64,000 nt of DNA. It comes from Endozoicomonas gorgoniicola (lineage in GTDB: Bacteria > Pseudomonadota > Gammaproteobacteria > Pseudomonadales > Endozoicomonadaceae). Location: contig NZ_JAPFCC010000001.1 of assembly GCF_025562715.2 (NCBI RefSeq), forward strand, positions 5,356,001 to 5,420,000, written 5' to 3'. The first letter of the stretch is position 1. Every line of letters begins with the position of its first letter. The position numbers were made by a program, and so were the translations under genes. The notes under the pieces were generated by a model that saw only the letters and a list, made by a program, of their open reading frames with translations, made no database searches and was not told the origin of the DNA. This document shows, piece by piece, positions 42,914 through 51,625 of this stretch.

Positions 42914-44847
42914 GTACGCCCGGCATGGGCATGAACTTATGGGGTGAAAGTCCCCTGTGGGTAAACCAGCATCGGATCTGGAGCCGAATAAGCCCACCGA
43001 TGATAACCACTAGCTTAAGGCAAGTGCAATCTCACGAGGGGTTGTGCGGAGGCAGTCTGACTGCAAAAGTGCGAGCCGACGGACAGAAATCGTATACAAG
43101 GCCGAGTCTCGTGGGCGAGTGAGCCAAGGATCACAAAGCCCTCTGGTTTGAGAGATACGGTAAATGCGGCGGTTGTGTACTGAAAGTTCATGCTCTTATC
43201 CGGGGAGGTCTGTTCAACATGCGATTGGTCAATCCCAGTTCTCAGCCACTGGTTACAACAGGCTCGGCGGACAGGGTTCATCACCCTGTTCGAGCAAACC
43301 CGATGACCACCAATAGCGCCTGCAGAAGTAATTCTGTGTGGTGATTGAACAGAAGTCAGCAGACGTCATAGTAGTTGTTCGACAGAAGTCGTTAATCCGA
43401 TTGGAAGTCGTCAACGAAGGACTGAACACCGACGAAAAGAGGAGACTGATTCCCTCAACACAGTGCAGCCGTCCGGCGACTCACTGGAGTTGGCGAAAGA
43501 ATCTTTAACCAGCTTTGAACCACGATCTACTGAGTTGCGCACTGGAACCTGCCAATTTGCTGAAAGCATGGAAACAAGTCAGAAGTAACAAAGGGGCTCC
43601 CGGAATAGATGGGATCACCATTAAAGCCTATCCTGACTTTGCCCGTCAGCACTGGCCTTCAGCGCGCCAAGCCTTACTCAATGGGACTTACAGACCATCT
43701 CCCGTCCTTCGGGCTGTTATAGAAAAGCCCGATGGTGGAGAACGGTTGCTGGGCATCCCGACAGTCATGGATCGAGTGATACAACAGGCCATTGTGCAGG
43801 TATTATCACCCATCTTTGATCCTGACTTCTCTCCCAGCAGCTTCGGTTACAGACCGGGAAGGTCTGCACAAGACGCTGTACAACAGGTTAATCGATACAT
43901 TAAGCAGGGGCTGCATCAGGCGGTTGATGTTGATCTGAGTAAATTCTTTGATACGGTCAGCCATGATGTTCTTATGTCGAGAGTCTCTCGAAAGATTCAC
44001 GACAAGCGTCTGTTGAAGCTGATTGGCCGCTACCTTCGTGCTGGCGTCATGGTTGATGGGCAATGCTACCCAACCCGGGTAGGTATGCCACAAGGCGGTC
44101 CACTTTCACCGCTGCTGTCGAATGTCCTTCTCGATGACCTGGACAAGGAACTGGAGTACCGGGGGCATTGCTTCGCACGCTACTGCGATGACTTTGTGAT
44201 CCTCGTTGGCAGCCAGCGAGCCGGGGAGCGAGTGATGGAAAGCATCACACGTTACCTTGAGCGCAAGCTGAAACTGAGGATAAACCCGACAAAGAGCAAG
44301 GTGGTGAAAGCTACCGAAGCTGAGTTCCTGAGTTTTACCTTCACAGGGAAGCGAATCCGCTGGTCGGAGAAGAGTCTGAACCGCTTCAGGCGAAAAATCC
44401 TGAAACTCACCAGCCGAAGCTGGGGAGTATCGATGGAATATCGCTTGAAGAAGCTGGCCGAATATATCCGGGGCTGGATGGGTTATTTCAGGATAACCGA
44501 ATATTACAGTCCTATACCGCGACTGGATCAATGGATACGTCGGCGGATTCGCTGTTGTTTTATCAAACAATGGCGAAAGCCGAAAACCCGTTACAGAAAT
44601 TTGATCAGGTTAGGTGTTGATCACATCAAGGCCGCCTCGATTGCAGCCAGTAGCAAAGGGTATTACCGGCTAAGCAAAACCTATGCGGCACAGTTAGCAT
44701 TAAACGACAGTTTTCTCAGTAAACTCGGGCTTGTTTCCCTGAAAGACTTGTGGATCAGGTTTCACCACCCTCGGTGAATCGCCCGGTGCGGACCCGCACG
44801 CCGGTGTGATGTGGGGGCTGGAGGTTAGAGACCTCCGGCTACCCGAT
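42914..44847 (+). mobile_element. Group II intron, copy B (plus strand)
   Basis: 1934 bp, the inverted twin of copy A: starts GTACGCCCGGCATGGGC and ends CTACCCGAT followed by TTAGGTG. The 600 bases before the RT gene (42914-43514) are ribozyme domains I-III and contain no other gene. The 5' exon ends in ATTG in both copies, as expected if the same intron-binding sequence is used. No sequence difference from copy A was noticed. Confidence 0.85.
43515..44777 (+). CDS. ltrA: Group II intron reverse transcriptase/maturase (copy B)
   Basis: Identical in length (420 residues) and sequence to the copy A protein. RT catalytic motif RYCDDF and maturase domain intact, no HNH domain. TTG start, since TAA stands in frame three codons upstream. 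Lack of divergence between copies suggests recent retromobility or gene conversion. Confidence 0.93.
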   Translation: MNHDLLSCALEPANLLKAWKQVRSNKGAPGIDGITIKAYPDFARQHWPSARQALLNGTYRPSPVLRAVIEKPDGGERLLGIPTVMDRVIQQAIVQVLSPIFDPDFSPSSFGYRPGRSAQDAVQQVNRYIKQGLHQAVDVDLSKFFDTVSHDVLMSRVSRKIHDKRLLKLIGRYLRAGVMVDGQCYPTRVGMPQGGPLSPLLSNVLLDDLDKELEYRGHCFARYCDDFVILVGSQRAGERVMESITRYLERKLKLRINPTKSKVVKATEAEFLSFTFTGKRIRWSEKSLNRFRRKILKLTSRSWGVSMEYRLKKLAEYIRGWMGYFRITEYYSPIPRLDQWIRRRIRCCFIKQWRKPKTRYRNLIRLGVDHIKAASIAASSKGYYRLSKTYAAQLALNDSFLSKLGLVSLKDLWIRFHHPR

Positions 44848-44870
44848 TTAGGTGCCGATTGGCACAGAGA

Positions 44871-45203
44871 TTAGATTTGAGAGGCATTACCGAGGACTTC
44901 AGAAGCCCATTGGTTTAGACTTTTACCTTTAGCTTCGGCAGCAGTGGCAGCAGCAGCGTGAACTTCTGGTGTTACCCGAAGCATAAGATTCCCAGAATAG
45001 GGTCTTTGTACTGGACGGCCTGTTTTCTCACTGATGGCTATATATTCATTGACTGCCTCTTTAAATGCAGCTTCAAGCCCATCAACGGAAGAACCATGAA
45101 AGCCAACTATATCGTTTATACCAGCCAAATGACCTACAAAGATACGGTCTTCGCTGTCGTATTCAACTCTGGCTATGTAGCCTCTATGTTTCATCATATT
45201 CAT
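44871..45203 (-). CDS. hicB: HicB-family antitoxin
   Basis: HicB neutralises HicA and represses the operon. The 110-residue product has the RNase-H-like HicB core (GYIARVEYDSEDRIFVGHLA, then FHGSSVDGLEAAFKEAVNEY) and a C-terminal ribbon-helix-helix (LMLRVTPEVHAAAATAAEAKGKSLNQW in parts). Start ATG at 45203 overlaps the hicA stop by four bases. Toxin first, antitoxin second is the usual hicAB order. It abuts the 3' end of group II intron copy B. Confidence 0.93.
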   Translation of the reverse strand: MNMMKHRGYIARVEYDSEDRIFVGHLAGINDIVGFHGSSVDGLEAAFKEAVNEYIAISEKTGRPVQRPYSGNLMLRVTPEVHAAAATAAEAKGKSLNQWASEVLGNASQI

Positions 45204-45454
45204 GGTGTGATCCCCGCTTGTTCCAGAAAGCGTCGAGCATCCTTGATGCGATACCTAAGCGAAGCTTTATCTGGGTGTGGTCTATGGAAGTCAGCTCGAA
45301 CATCATTGAGTACGAAACTAACCGAAGAACCTCCTTTAGTTGTACGTTTAGCCCCTAATGACAGAAATAACGCCTCGACTTTGCGCCATTCAATATTGCC
45401 ATTAACCGGCTCGGAGAATATGGCATTTAGTGTTTTTCTGTTTGTGCTATTCAT
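45200..45454 (-). CDS. hicA: HicA-family mRNA interferase toxin
   Basis: HicA cuts mRNA. From ATG 45452-45454 (MNSTNRKTL) it has 84 residues, the usual size; the ten extra codons upstream are hydrophobic and less likely. Core: WRKVEALFLSLGAKRTTKGGSSVSFVLNDVRADFHRPHP in parts. The catalytic histidine usually found in GSH is replaced by GSS here, with His only later in FHRPHP, so activity is uncertain or uses this later residue, as in some HicA of the DUF-like branch. Confidence 0.88.
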   Translation of the reverse strand: MNSTNRKTLNAIFSEPVNGNIEWRKVEALFLSLGAKRTTKGGSSVSFVLNDVRADFHRPHPDKASLRYRIKDARRFLEQAGITP

Positions 45455-45578
45455 AGAGAAAATGATAGCTAAATGTGCAATCATTGCAAAAATTATTTTA
45501 GGCGCATAACTCGTATTAGCCGTTTGCGCTTGTGCGAATTTCAGGCTTGCATCTTGCTAAGACTAAATGCCAGATACA

Positions 45579-45615
45579 AAAAAGCCCGAAGCACTGACTA
45601 ATGCTTCGGGCTTTT
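45579..45615. terminator. Bidirectional terminator next to the tRNA fragment
   Basis: AAAAAGCCCGAAGC and GCTTCGGGCTTTT form a stem of about 10 bp with A/T runs on both sides. It lies just past the CCA end of the tRNA-Ile fragment, where a host tRNA gene would terminate, which marks the left side as original chromosome. Confidence 0.85.
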
Positions 45616-45622
45616 GAATTCA

Positions 45623-45670
45623 TGGTGGGCCCAGCAGGACTTGAACCTGCGACCAATCGATTATGAGTCG
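45623..45670 (-). other. Attachment site core: 3' part of tRNA-Ile(CAU)
   Basis: The minus strand reads GCGACTCATAATCGATTGGT and on through the T-arm (GGTTCAAGTCC) to GGGCCCACCA, the anticodon arm to CCA end of the lysidine-type tRNA-Ile with CAU anticodon. The 5' half is absent, so it is not a functional tRNA gene. A tyrosine integrase starts 176 bases away. The intact gene should lie at the other end of the island, beyond the right edge. Confidence 0.85.
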
Positions 45671-45845
45671 CTAAAATAGGTACTTCAGTTCTGTTCCATA
45701 TATTCCCAAAAAGCACCCCAAACCCCTTGTTTACTGGGGCTTAGTGTTCTCATACAATCTAAAGTAGTCTACTTTTAACCATCCAGTCCCAACAGAAGAA
45801 GGGCGCAAAGGTGGGCGCAATATATGCCTGCCTTAGTGGGCGCAG

Positions 45846-47207
45846 ATGGGAATCATGAAAAAAATAAGAATGGTGGTTTACATGGGAAGGCTGACATCTT
45901 TGTCCCTAAAAAGCATGAAATATAAGTTGAGCGAGCCTGTTGGTAGCCGTGGGGATGGTGCATTACTCTTTGAAAAAAGAAACAGTGGAGCCATTGAGGC
46001 TTATTACCGCTACAAGCATGCCGGAAAGGAGCGGAAAATAAAAATTGGTCGTTATCAGCAGACAAGAGACGGAGCAGGTTACTCGTTAGCAAGCTGTCGC
46101 AGTCGAGCCCAAGAGCTTGCCAGGCTACGCCGGGAATGTGGTGGAGGACTCAAAGAGCACTTACAGGCAACTGAGCTTGAACGTCAGCGGCAAGAGACGG
46201 CAATAGTGAAACAGGCAGAGCAGGAGGCTATGAAGGGGACTTTAAAAGACCTTTGTGACTCCTATGTCGCTAATATGTGGCGACAAAAAAAGAAGTCTGC
46301 ACGTCAGGTTGAAACATGTTTAGCAAGATATGTCCTGAAGCCTTTTCCAACACTGGCAGCTACAAAAGCAGCTGAAATTACAGCTGGTGATATCGTTAGT
46401 ATCTTAAAACGTATGATTGAAAATGGCATAACCACTACATCGAACCGTGTTCGAAGCTATCTTCACACTGCGTTTGAGTACGGCATAAGGTCTGATAATG
46501 ACCCGCTTCACCAAGTTGAGCAGGCGCAATACTTTTTGCTGGATCATAACCCTGTGTCAGCAGTCCCAAGACAGCCAAGTTTTGAGCGGGTGCGGGAACG
46601 CTATCTGGATCATTCTGAAATCAAAGCTTTGTGGTTTGATTTTGGCAAAGCCATGACTCGGCGAAGTCCTGTTTATGGTCTGATGATTCGCTTTATGTTT
46701 GCGACAGCAGGCAACCGACCTGAACAGCTGAGTCACTGCCGCTGGAGCGACATAGATTTCAATAAACGAATATTCTCGTTTATTGACAGTAAAGGTAAAG
46801 ATGGCAAACCCAAAAAAAGGGTTATGCCGCTTACCAATAGAGCAGTCAAAATTTTAGAACAGGCCAAAATGTTTTCAGGCAGTTCTGATTGGGTTTTCAG
46901 CGTCAGTAATGATAAGCCAATAAGAGTTTCGACGCTTGCAAACAGGCTTGAAGATTACTGTGACTATCTTGAGTCAGATAAAAAAAGACCAGAGCAAGCA
47001 GAAAGGTTTACTGCCAAGGATATACGGAGAACTGTCACCAATTTGCTTATAGAATGCGGCATACCAAGAGAGCAACGCTTCCTGTTACAAAGTAGGGAAG
47101 ATGGTAGTGTTGAGAGCAAACACTACGATCAGAGTGATCGTCTTGCTGAAAAACGTGTGGCAATTGAAAAATATGATGCGTTACTGGAAGCGATTCTTTA
47201 CCCATAG
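45846..47207 (+). CDS. int: Tyrosine integrase of the island
   Basis: The 453-residue P4-like recombinase has an N-terminal arm-binding domain (AYYRYKHAGKERKIKIGRYQ), a SAM-like core-binding domain (about 130-250) and a catalytic domain with Arg in AGNRPEQLSHCRW, Lys in DSKGKDGKPKKR, the second Arg in FTAKDIRRTVTN (the box histidine is Lys here) and the nucleophile Tyr in SKHYDQSD. Starts at 45846 or 45855 are both possible; neither has a strong ribosome site. It catalyses integration at the tRNA-Ile fragment. Frame intact. Confidence 0.9.
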   Translation: MGIMKKIRMVVYMGRLTSLSLKSMKYKLSEPVGSRGDGALLFEKRNSGAIEAYYRYKHAGKERKIKIGRYQQTRDGAGYSLASCRSRAQELARLRRECGGGLKEHLQATELERQRQETAIVKQAEQEAMKGTLKDLCDSYVANMWRQKKKSARQVETCLARYVLKPFPTLAATKAAEITAGDIVSILKRMIENGITTTSNRVRSYLHTAFEYGIRSDNDPLHQVEQAQYFLLDHNPVSAVPRQPSFERVRERYLDHSEIKALWFDFGKAMTRRSPVYGLMIRFMFATAGNRPEQLSHCRWSDIDFNKRIFSFIDSKGKDGKPKKRVMPLTNRAVKILEQAKMFSGSSDWVFSVSNDKPIRVSTLANRLEDYCDYLESDKKRPEQAERFTAKDIRRTVTNLLIECGIPREQRFLLQSREDGSVESKHYDQSDRLAEKRVAIEKYDALLEAILYP

Positions 47208-47289
47208 GGAGGGGATGGTAGAGCAACCAGAATCAAGTACTGGACTATAAGGGGCAGTATCGATCATGGTTGCATCCAACCAGCCCCGC

Positions 47290-47526
47290 TCATACCCGAT
47301 CTTCGAGTTTTCGTTTTGTCTCTTCGGATAGCGGCTGCTCCCCTGTCAATTCTGCTATTTCCTGATCACTGGCAAGAAACGCAGTTTTTAACGAGGGCAA
47401 GCCAATCATGAGCATCGGCATAGTGATTATGAAAGCCCAGCCCATGGAAAGAGAAATTATTGCCCATAGAGCAATTAGTATTGAGACTATGCCAAAAATG
47501 AGGGGTACATGTCGGTTACTCTTCAT
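47290..47526 (-). CDS. Small membrane protein, unknown
   Basis: From the internal ATG (47524-47526) 78 residues with two hydrophobic helices (VPLIFGIVSILIALWAIISL and WAFIITMPMLMIGLPSL) and a charged C-terminal tail with LTGEQPLSEETKRKLEDRV. No family recognised. It lies opposite to the integrase, downstream of it. Confidence 0.45.
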   Translation of the reverse strand: MKSNRHVPLIFGIVSILIALWAIISLSMGWAFIITMPMLMIGLPSLKTAFLASDQEIAELTGEQPLSEETKRKLEDRV

Positions 47527-47636
47527 AGATATACCATTACCCAAACCCTTATTCACTGGTACTCAATCTCAGGGGCAGCATAATATACGGAGGGGCTTAA
47601 ACACTCGGGCGCAGACCAGAAATAATTATAAGCCCC

Positions 47637-48010
47637 GAGGAACCAGGGGAGTCACCAAGGCCAAGGTGGATACCCAGAAACATTCACTGACACAGGCTGC
47701 GAGGCGTTTGGGCGGTATCCATATACCGGATGCTGTGTCGGAAGGCATCGATCCCGCCAGTTTCCACAGGCAGGGCGCATTGCCGCTATACTCTGACGGC
47801 GGTCATGGGTTTGATGGCATGGCGGAATTGCTGGATGGGTACGGTTATAAAGACCCTGATGGCCAGCCGTTAACCGCCAACACTCTGTTGGATGCCCTGA
47901 CATCAGGCGATGACGTATATTCTCAGGAAAAGCAAGATTATGACGACGTGTTGAAAGATACACGGTTTATGTCGAAAGGGGGTAAGGGTGGCAAAAAGTC
48001 AAAAGCTGAA
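47637..48010 (+). pseudogene. Fragment of a large phage/plasmid structural protein
   Basis: Plus-strand frame encodes SLTQAARRLGGIHIPDAV, then FHRQGALPLYSDGGHGFDGM and YKDPDGQPLTANTLLDAL. This resembles modules in very large polyvalent phage proteins. It has no start codon with ribosome site in the right place and turns into Lys/Gly-rich low complexity after about 48000, where another frame takes over. It looks like a remnant; the same frame stays open to 48391 but that tail is of doubtful coding value. Confidence 0.45.
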
Positions 48011-48203
48011 AGGTCTGTGGCTTCCCGCAAGACTGGTAAGGGAAATGGTCGGGTACAACGAAAGGCAAAGACTACTCGGAAGGCCAACAATGGAACCGGA
48101 CGAGTACATAGCGGCGCGGAAAGCTCGGCTAGAGCAGAGGCAGAAGGAAACAGAAAGTCTCGCTCAGTTTTTCTCCTCTCCAGAGCAAAACACTTCGGAT
48201 TAA
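47988..48203 (+). CDS. Small phage-type protein, unknown
   Basis: 71 residues: a basic start, KGLWLPARLVREMVGYNERQ, then a charged helix (PDEYIAARKARLEQRQKETE). Codon pattern and helix content look more protein-like than the overlapping frame. Function unknown; ATG at 47988 follows GGGGGTAAGGGTGGC, with a possible ribosome site. It overlaps the end of the preceding fragment. Confidence 0.45.
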   Translation: MAKSQKLKGLWLPARLVREMVGYNERQRLLGRPTMEPDEYIAARKARLEQRQKETESLAQFFSSPEQNTSD

Positions 48204-48488
48204 AACTCCGTAAATTAACCCACATACAGTATCTAAGCGTATTGGACGTTGCTGAAAAGGGGAAAGAGGGTAATAGCGCACAGCATTTGGTACAACGGGC
48301 AGAAGAACTTGCAGAAATAAACGTAATCCCGATTACGAAAGCTTTAGCACCTTTGCGTAGTAATATTCTCGGCAAGATTCCCTTTAAGTAAAATCAGCTA
48401 TACCTACCGTGCGTGTACCACCCCCAACGCTCCCAAACATGGCGCAGGGAAGTTATGTCCAGCCCCCCCCGGCACCTACCCCCCCCCA

Positions 48489-49154
48489 TCACTTTTTCCG
48501 CAACCTCCCGATCAGTCTCGACACCTGACCACTCTGCCACTGTCCACCTCTCGCAGTCTGAACACCAGCGGCATTAAGGGCGTCCGCAATTTGTCGGGTC
48601 GTTTTCTTTTGTTGAACCAAGGGCATAACGATGTGTTCCAGCCTGTCGGCTCGCTCCTGGGCCTGCTGGCAGATAATCTTGTTTCTCTCGCCAGTACTAT
48701 CCCGCAGACCGCCCAGCTTAGTTCCTCTGGCTTTAGCCTGAGCAAGTGCAGCTTTAGTTCTGGCCGAGATAAAATCTCTTTCCTGTTCAGCCAGGGCCGC
48801 ATAGATGTGTAACTGAAATTTGTCTGCATGGGGCATACAGGCCACCTTCAGTCTGATTTTGGGGTCTTCCAGTAATGAAGCGATGAACGACACCCTACGG
48901 CTAAGTCGGTCAAGTTTGGAAACGAGGAGGGTTGCGCCAGATTGCCGTGCAAGATTCATAGCCTTGATCAGCTGTGGCCGGTCAGTCAATGAACCGCTTT
49001 CAACGTCTACAAAGGTATTCAGAACCTCAAACTCTGACGATTCATAATTCTGGAGGTACAGGTCAATATCCCGATCCTGGGCTTCAAGGCCAAGACCGGA
49101 CTCACCCTGCTTTCTGGTAGAAACCCGCCGGTAAATAACGTACTGCTTTATCAT
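48489..49154 (-). CDS. Serine recombinase (resolvase family)
   Basis: The 221-residue product has the resolvase N-terminal catalytic domain: YRRVSTRKQGESGLGLEAQ with catalytic Ser, LLVSKLDRLSRR, and AEQERDFISARTKAAL, plus a C-terminal helix-turn-helix (TTRQIADALNAAGVQTARGGQW). It could act as resolvase or invertase of the element. It converges on the plus-strand fragment across a C-rich 97-base gap. Confidence 0.92.
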   Translation of the reverse strand: MIKQYVIYRRVSTRKQGESGLGLEAQDRDIDLYLQNYESSEFEVLNTFVDVESGSLTDRPQLIKAMNLARQSGATLLVSKLDRLSRRVSFIASLLEDPKIRLKVACMPHADKFQLHIYAALAEQERDFISARTKAALAQAKARGTKLGGLRDSTGERNKIICQQAQERADRLEHIVMPLVQQKKTTRQIADALNAAGVQTARGGQWQSGQVSRLIGRLRKK

Positions 49155-49240
49155 TATTTAACTTGTTAATTGTTATTGATTGAATAGTTATAGACCAGAT
49201 GCCACAAATAACAACGCTCGTTGTGCCTGTGGCAAAGAGA

Positions 49241-49657
49241 TTATTCATTAGGGCAATCATCCGGGGCAGGGCCAAAGTGCTGGATAAATGTGACTTCTGT
49301 TACACCACCTGCATCGGCTTTTCGGTAATCACCATCCATACGGTTCAACTCGGCCAGTGCCTGAATAGCTGCTCTTGGGTTTCTCATTTCTGGCTGGCCA
49401 TCCATACCATTAACAACTTGCTGATTGAACTGGGCGATACGCCACAACATATCCCTTTTGTTCTCAGCAGTGGCACCACACAGCTGTTTCAGTTCTTCTG
49501 CTCGTTCTTCGATGGCATGGCTGATGTCATCATTCTTCATCAATCGGTTCCCCTGATTGCGTGCAGAATGCTCGCTGTAGCCAGCAGCTTTTGCTGCACG
49601 GGTGGCGTTGGCGTCCAGCATGTATTCATCAACAAACCGTTCCTGTTTTTTATTCAT
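49241..49657 (-). CDS. terS: Phage terminase small subunit
   Basis: From ATG 49655-49657 (behind GGGGAAGAG) 138 residues with the Terminase_2 start NKKQERFVDEYMLDANATRA and AKAAGYSEHSARNQGNRLM, a helix-turn-helix that recognises packaging sites, then a coiled region. No large terminase subunit is present in the window. A lone small terminase is typical of phage-inducible satellites that redirect a helper phage's packaging. Overlaps the preceding TubC-like gene by eight bases. Confidence 0.85.
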   Translation of the reverse strand: MNKKQERFVDEYMLDANATRAAKAAGYSEHSARNQGNRLMKNDDISHAIEERAEELKQLCGATAENKRDMLWRIAQFNQQVVNGMDGQPEMRNPRAAIQALAELNRMDGDYRKADAGGVTEVTFIQHFGPAPDDCPNE

Positions 49658-50039
49658 AGCTCTTCCCCGCCATAGACTCATCATTAAGAAAAGGGTAATC
49701 AGGGTCGCTTAATATCAGCTTTCTCAGTGCCACAAGATCAGGGTATTGGCCTGCCCGAATATCTTCCAGGTCATCAGGCGTAAAATAGTATCGGATCAGT
49801 ATTTCAGGGGTCACAACTAACCCCCTGCAAACAAACTGCAAGGTGTCTTTAACCCGTCGTGCATCAAATGACTGGCCAGACAATACCTTTAACAGCTCAA
49901 TCTTAGATGCCTTTAGCCTCGCAACAGTGGTCGTATCCAGAATTGACGAGGAGCCAACAACATTAAGCTGGCCGTTTTCCCCGACAGAAATTTCAACCCC
50001 CATCAGTTCCAAATAAGTCAGTAGTTGAGTAGGGGTCAT
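49650..50039 (-). CDS. TubC-like docking-domain protein in the satellite
   Basis: The 129-residue product starts with a motif like TubC N-terminal docking domains: LLTYLELMGVEISVGENGQL, VVGSSS, then LKASKIELLKVLSGQ. This compact fold usually mediates protein docking in peptide synthetases but also occurs near phage/satellite replication genes. The second half (RYYFTPDDLEDIRAGQYPDL) is unknown. It overlaps the ATPase gene by four bases and terS by eight, so translation is coupled. Confidence 0.65.
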   Translation of the reverse strand: MTPTQLLTYLELMGVEISVGENGQLNVVGSSSILDTTTVARLKASKIELLKVLSGQSFDARRVKDTLQFVCRGLVVTPEILIRYYFTPDDLEDIRAGQYPDLVALRKLILSDPDYPFLNDESMAGKSYE

Positions 50040-51625
50040 ATCGTCACCCGCTTCAGTTGGTCGTCTCCGGTTTCAACCTTGCAAGAACGTACACAACGTA
50101 CACTATCTACATTCTCTGAATCATAAGGTGTATGTTGTGTACGTTGTGTACTTTGATTGCAGGTTTTATATTGAACTCTGACCCTGCTTCCCTGACTGCT
50201 TCTTCCATGGCTTTCAATACTGACGCCCTGTAATGCGAGTGCCGGTGCCTGTCTTTTAAGGAGGTTGGCAAAACCTTTCGCACTCTTGGGCCAACCCTCA
50301 TGTCCTGCCCTGAATACATCCAGCTGCTTTAGCAAATCAGCGTAAATCCCATCGAATACCAGGCCACCCTCTCTTTTTTTACAAAGTTCCAGCAAGGCAG
50401 ATGCCACAGGACTGCTCTCTATCCCCGACAGAGCCAGTGTTTTCTGATTGGCCGAAAATAGCTGCATAAAGGGCACTGGATGGTTGACAGCTACACCTAT
50501 GGCCGTACCCAGTAATCCAAAGTCAGCCATTCGTGGCAGCTCTTTCAGCTTCGTATCTGGCAGTAACTTCAAGGCAGCCGCCATTATCTGGAACAGTGCG
50601 CCAAGTAGTTTTGCCTGGGCCTTTGCAAATAAAGCGTCCAGCTCACTTTTCTGCGCCCTCCTTACTGGCTCAAACTTTGGTAGCTCAATACTGACACATC
50701 GGTCAATCAAGTCCTGCCGGGTTGCGAGTGGTGTGATTCCATTAATGACTTGTGGACGTCTTGCCTGTAAAACGGTTTCATCGGCATCGCTATAGAGGGC
50801 ACGTTTCGCATAAGCCGAACCGGTGGAAATCTGACAAATGACATCCTGCTGACTGTCCGAAAGCAGGCTGACATTTTCATAGGTGAGAATCCAGTTAGAC
50901 TGGGCACTGACAAAAAGGTCGTCCTCGTTCCGGGGCATTGATCGCAACAGTGCGCTGTTTGGGTCAACCATTGAACGAAGCACCTCAAGCGTTGTGCTTT
51001 TCCCGGTGCCATGGCCGCCCAGAACCTCAAGTACAGGGTTTTGCGTATTCTCCCGAAAACACTCGATCAACCAGGCCAAAACCAGTAGCCTGTCTCGCTC
51101 AGCCACGTTGATGAACTGCCACAGTTGGTTAATATCACCGCCTTCCACAGGCGTAGGCAGTGCCTTCATCGTTCTGGAACGAATGAACTTGACCGGGCTT
51201 TGGTCAAGTACTCGCCAGCCAAGGGGAGATACCTCAATGACCTGCCAGTGATCATTGCACAAGTCGATGTAATGTTTTCCCTGACAGGTTCCAACTCGTA
51301 AAAATACGTCTTCGGTCCGGCCTTCCTCATAAGCAAAGCCTGCCAGTATTTCACAGACCTCTCTCTTGCTTTCACTCTTCACCGGCTTTTTGTAGGAATG
51401 GTAATACCAGCTCCCGATCAACCGTCCAAAGTGCTGGCTGTTTACAGGCCAGGTTTCATAAACGTTATGACTGCTGGGAAAGGTGGCATAGGCTACCCCT
51501 TCGCCATCCACAAACAAAGAACACTTCGCCCTTGCCAGCTCCAGTAGCCGATCAGTGATGGTCTGCTTCTGACCGCCGGAGTCAGGCTCAACATGCTCAG
51601 AAAGGGGTTTAACCGGTTTATCCAT
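50036..51625 (-). CDS. Satellite/phage ATPase, probable replication helicase
   Basis: The 529-residue product has a central P-loop domain: Walker A LGGHGTGKSTTLE and a Walker B/sensor stretch (SNWILTYENVSLLS), in the style of DUF927/SF3-like helicases encoded beside primases in satellites. A conserved-looking NGITPLATRQDLIDRCVSIE resembles the sensor/arginine region. The N-terminal 200 residues hold a domain of unknown use. It follows the Toprim primase with an eight-base overlap, so primase and ATPase probably work together at the element's origin. Confidence 0.75.
   Translation of the reverse strand: MDKPVKPLSEHVEPDSGGQKQTITDRLLELARAKCSLFVDGEGVAYATFPSSHNVYETWPVNSQHFGRLIGSWYYHSYKKPVKSESKREVCEILAGFAYEEGRTEDVFLRVGTCQGKHYIDLCNDHWQVIEVSPLGWRVLDQSPVKFIRSRTMKALPTPVEGGDINQLWQFINVAERDRLLVLAWLIECFRENTQNPVLEVLGGHGTGKSTTLEVLRSMVDPNSALLRSMPRNEDDLFVSAQSNWILTYENVSLLSDSQQDVICQISTGSAYAKRALYSDADETVLQARRPQVINGITPLATRQDLIDRCVSIELPKFEPVRRAQKSELDALFAKAQAKLLGALFQIMAAALKLLPDTKLKELPRMADFGLLGTAIGVAVNHPVPFMQLFSANQKTLALSGIESSPVASALLELCKKREGGLVFDGIYADLLKQLDVFRAGHEGWPKSAKGFANLLKRQAPALALQGVSIESHGRSSQGSRVRVQYKTCNQSTQRTQHTPYDSENVDSVRCVRSCKVETGDDQLKRVTI

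Noticed and set aside
45623..45670. Functional tRNA gene
   Set aside because: Only the anticodon arm to the CCA end is present; the acceptor 5' strand and D-arm are missing, so it is an attachment core.
48010..48391. Continuation of the plus-strand frame from 47637 as one long protein
   Set aside because: Lys/Arg/Ser-rich low-complexity translation is typical of a shadow frame, and the overlapping 71-codon frame fits coding better; kept only as a fragment.
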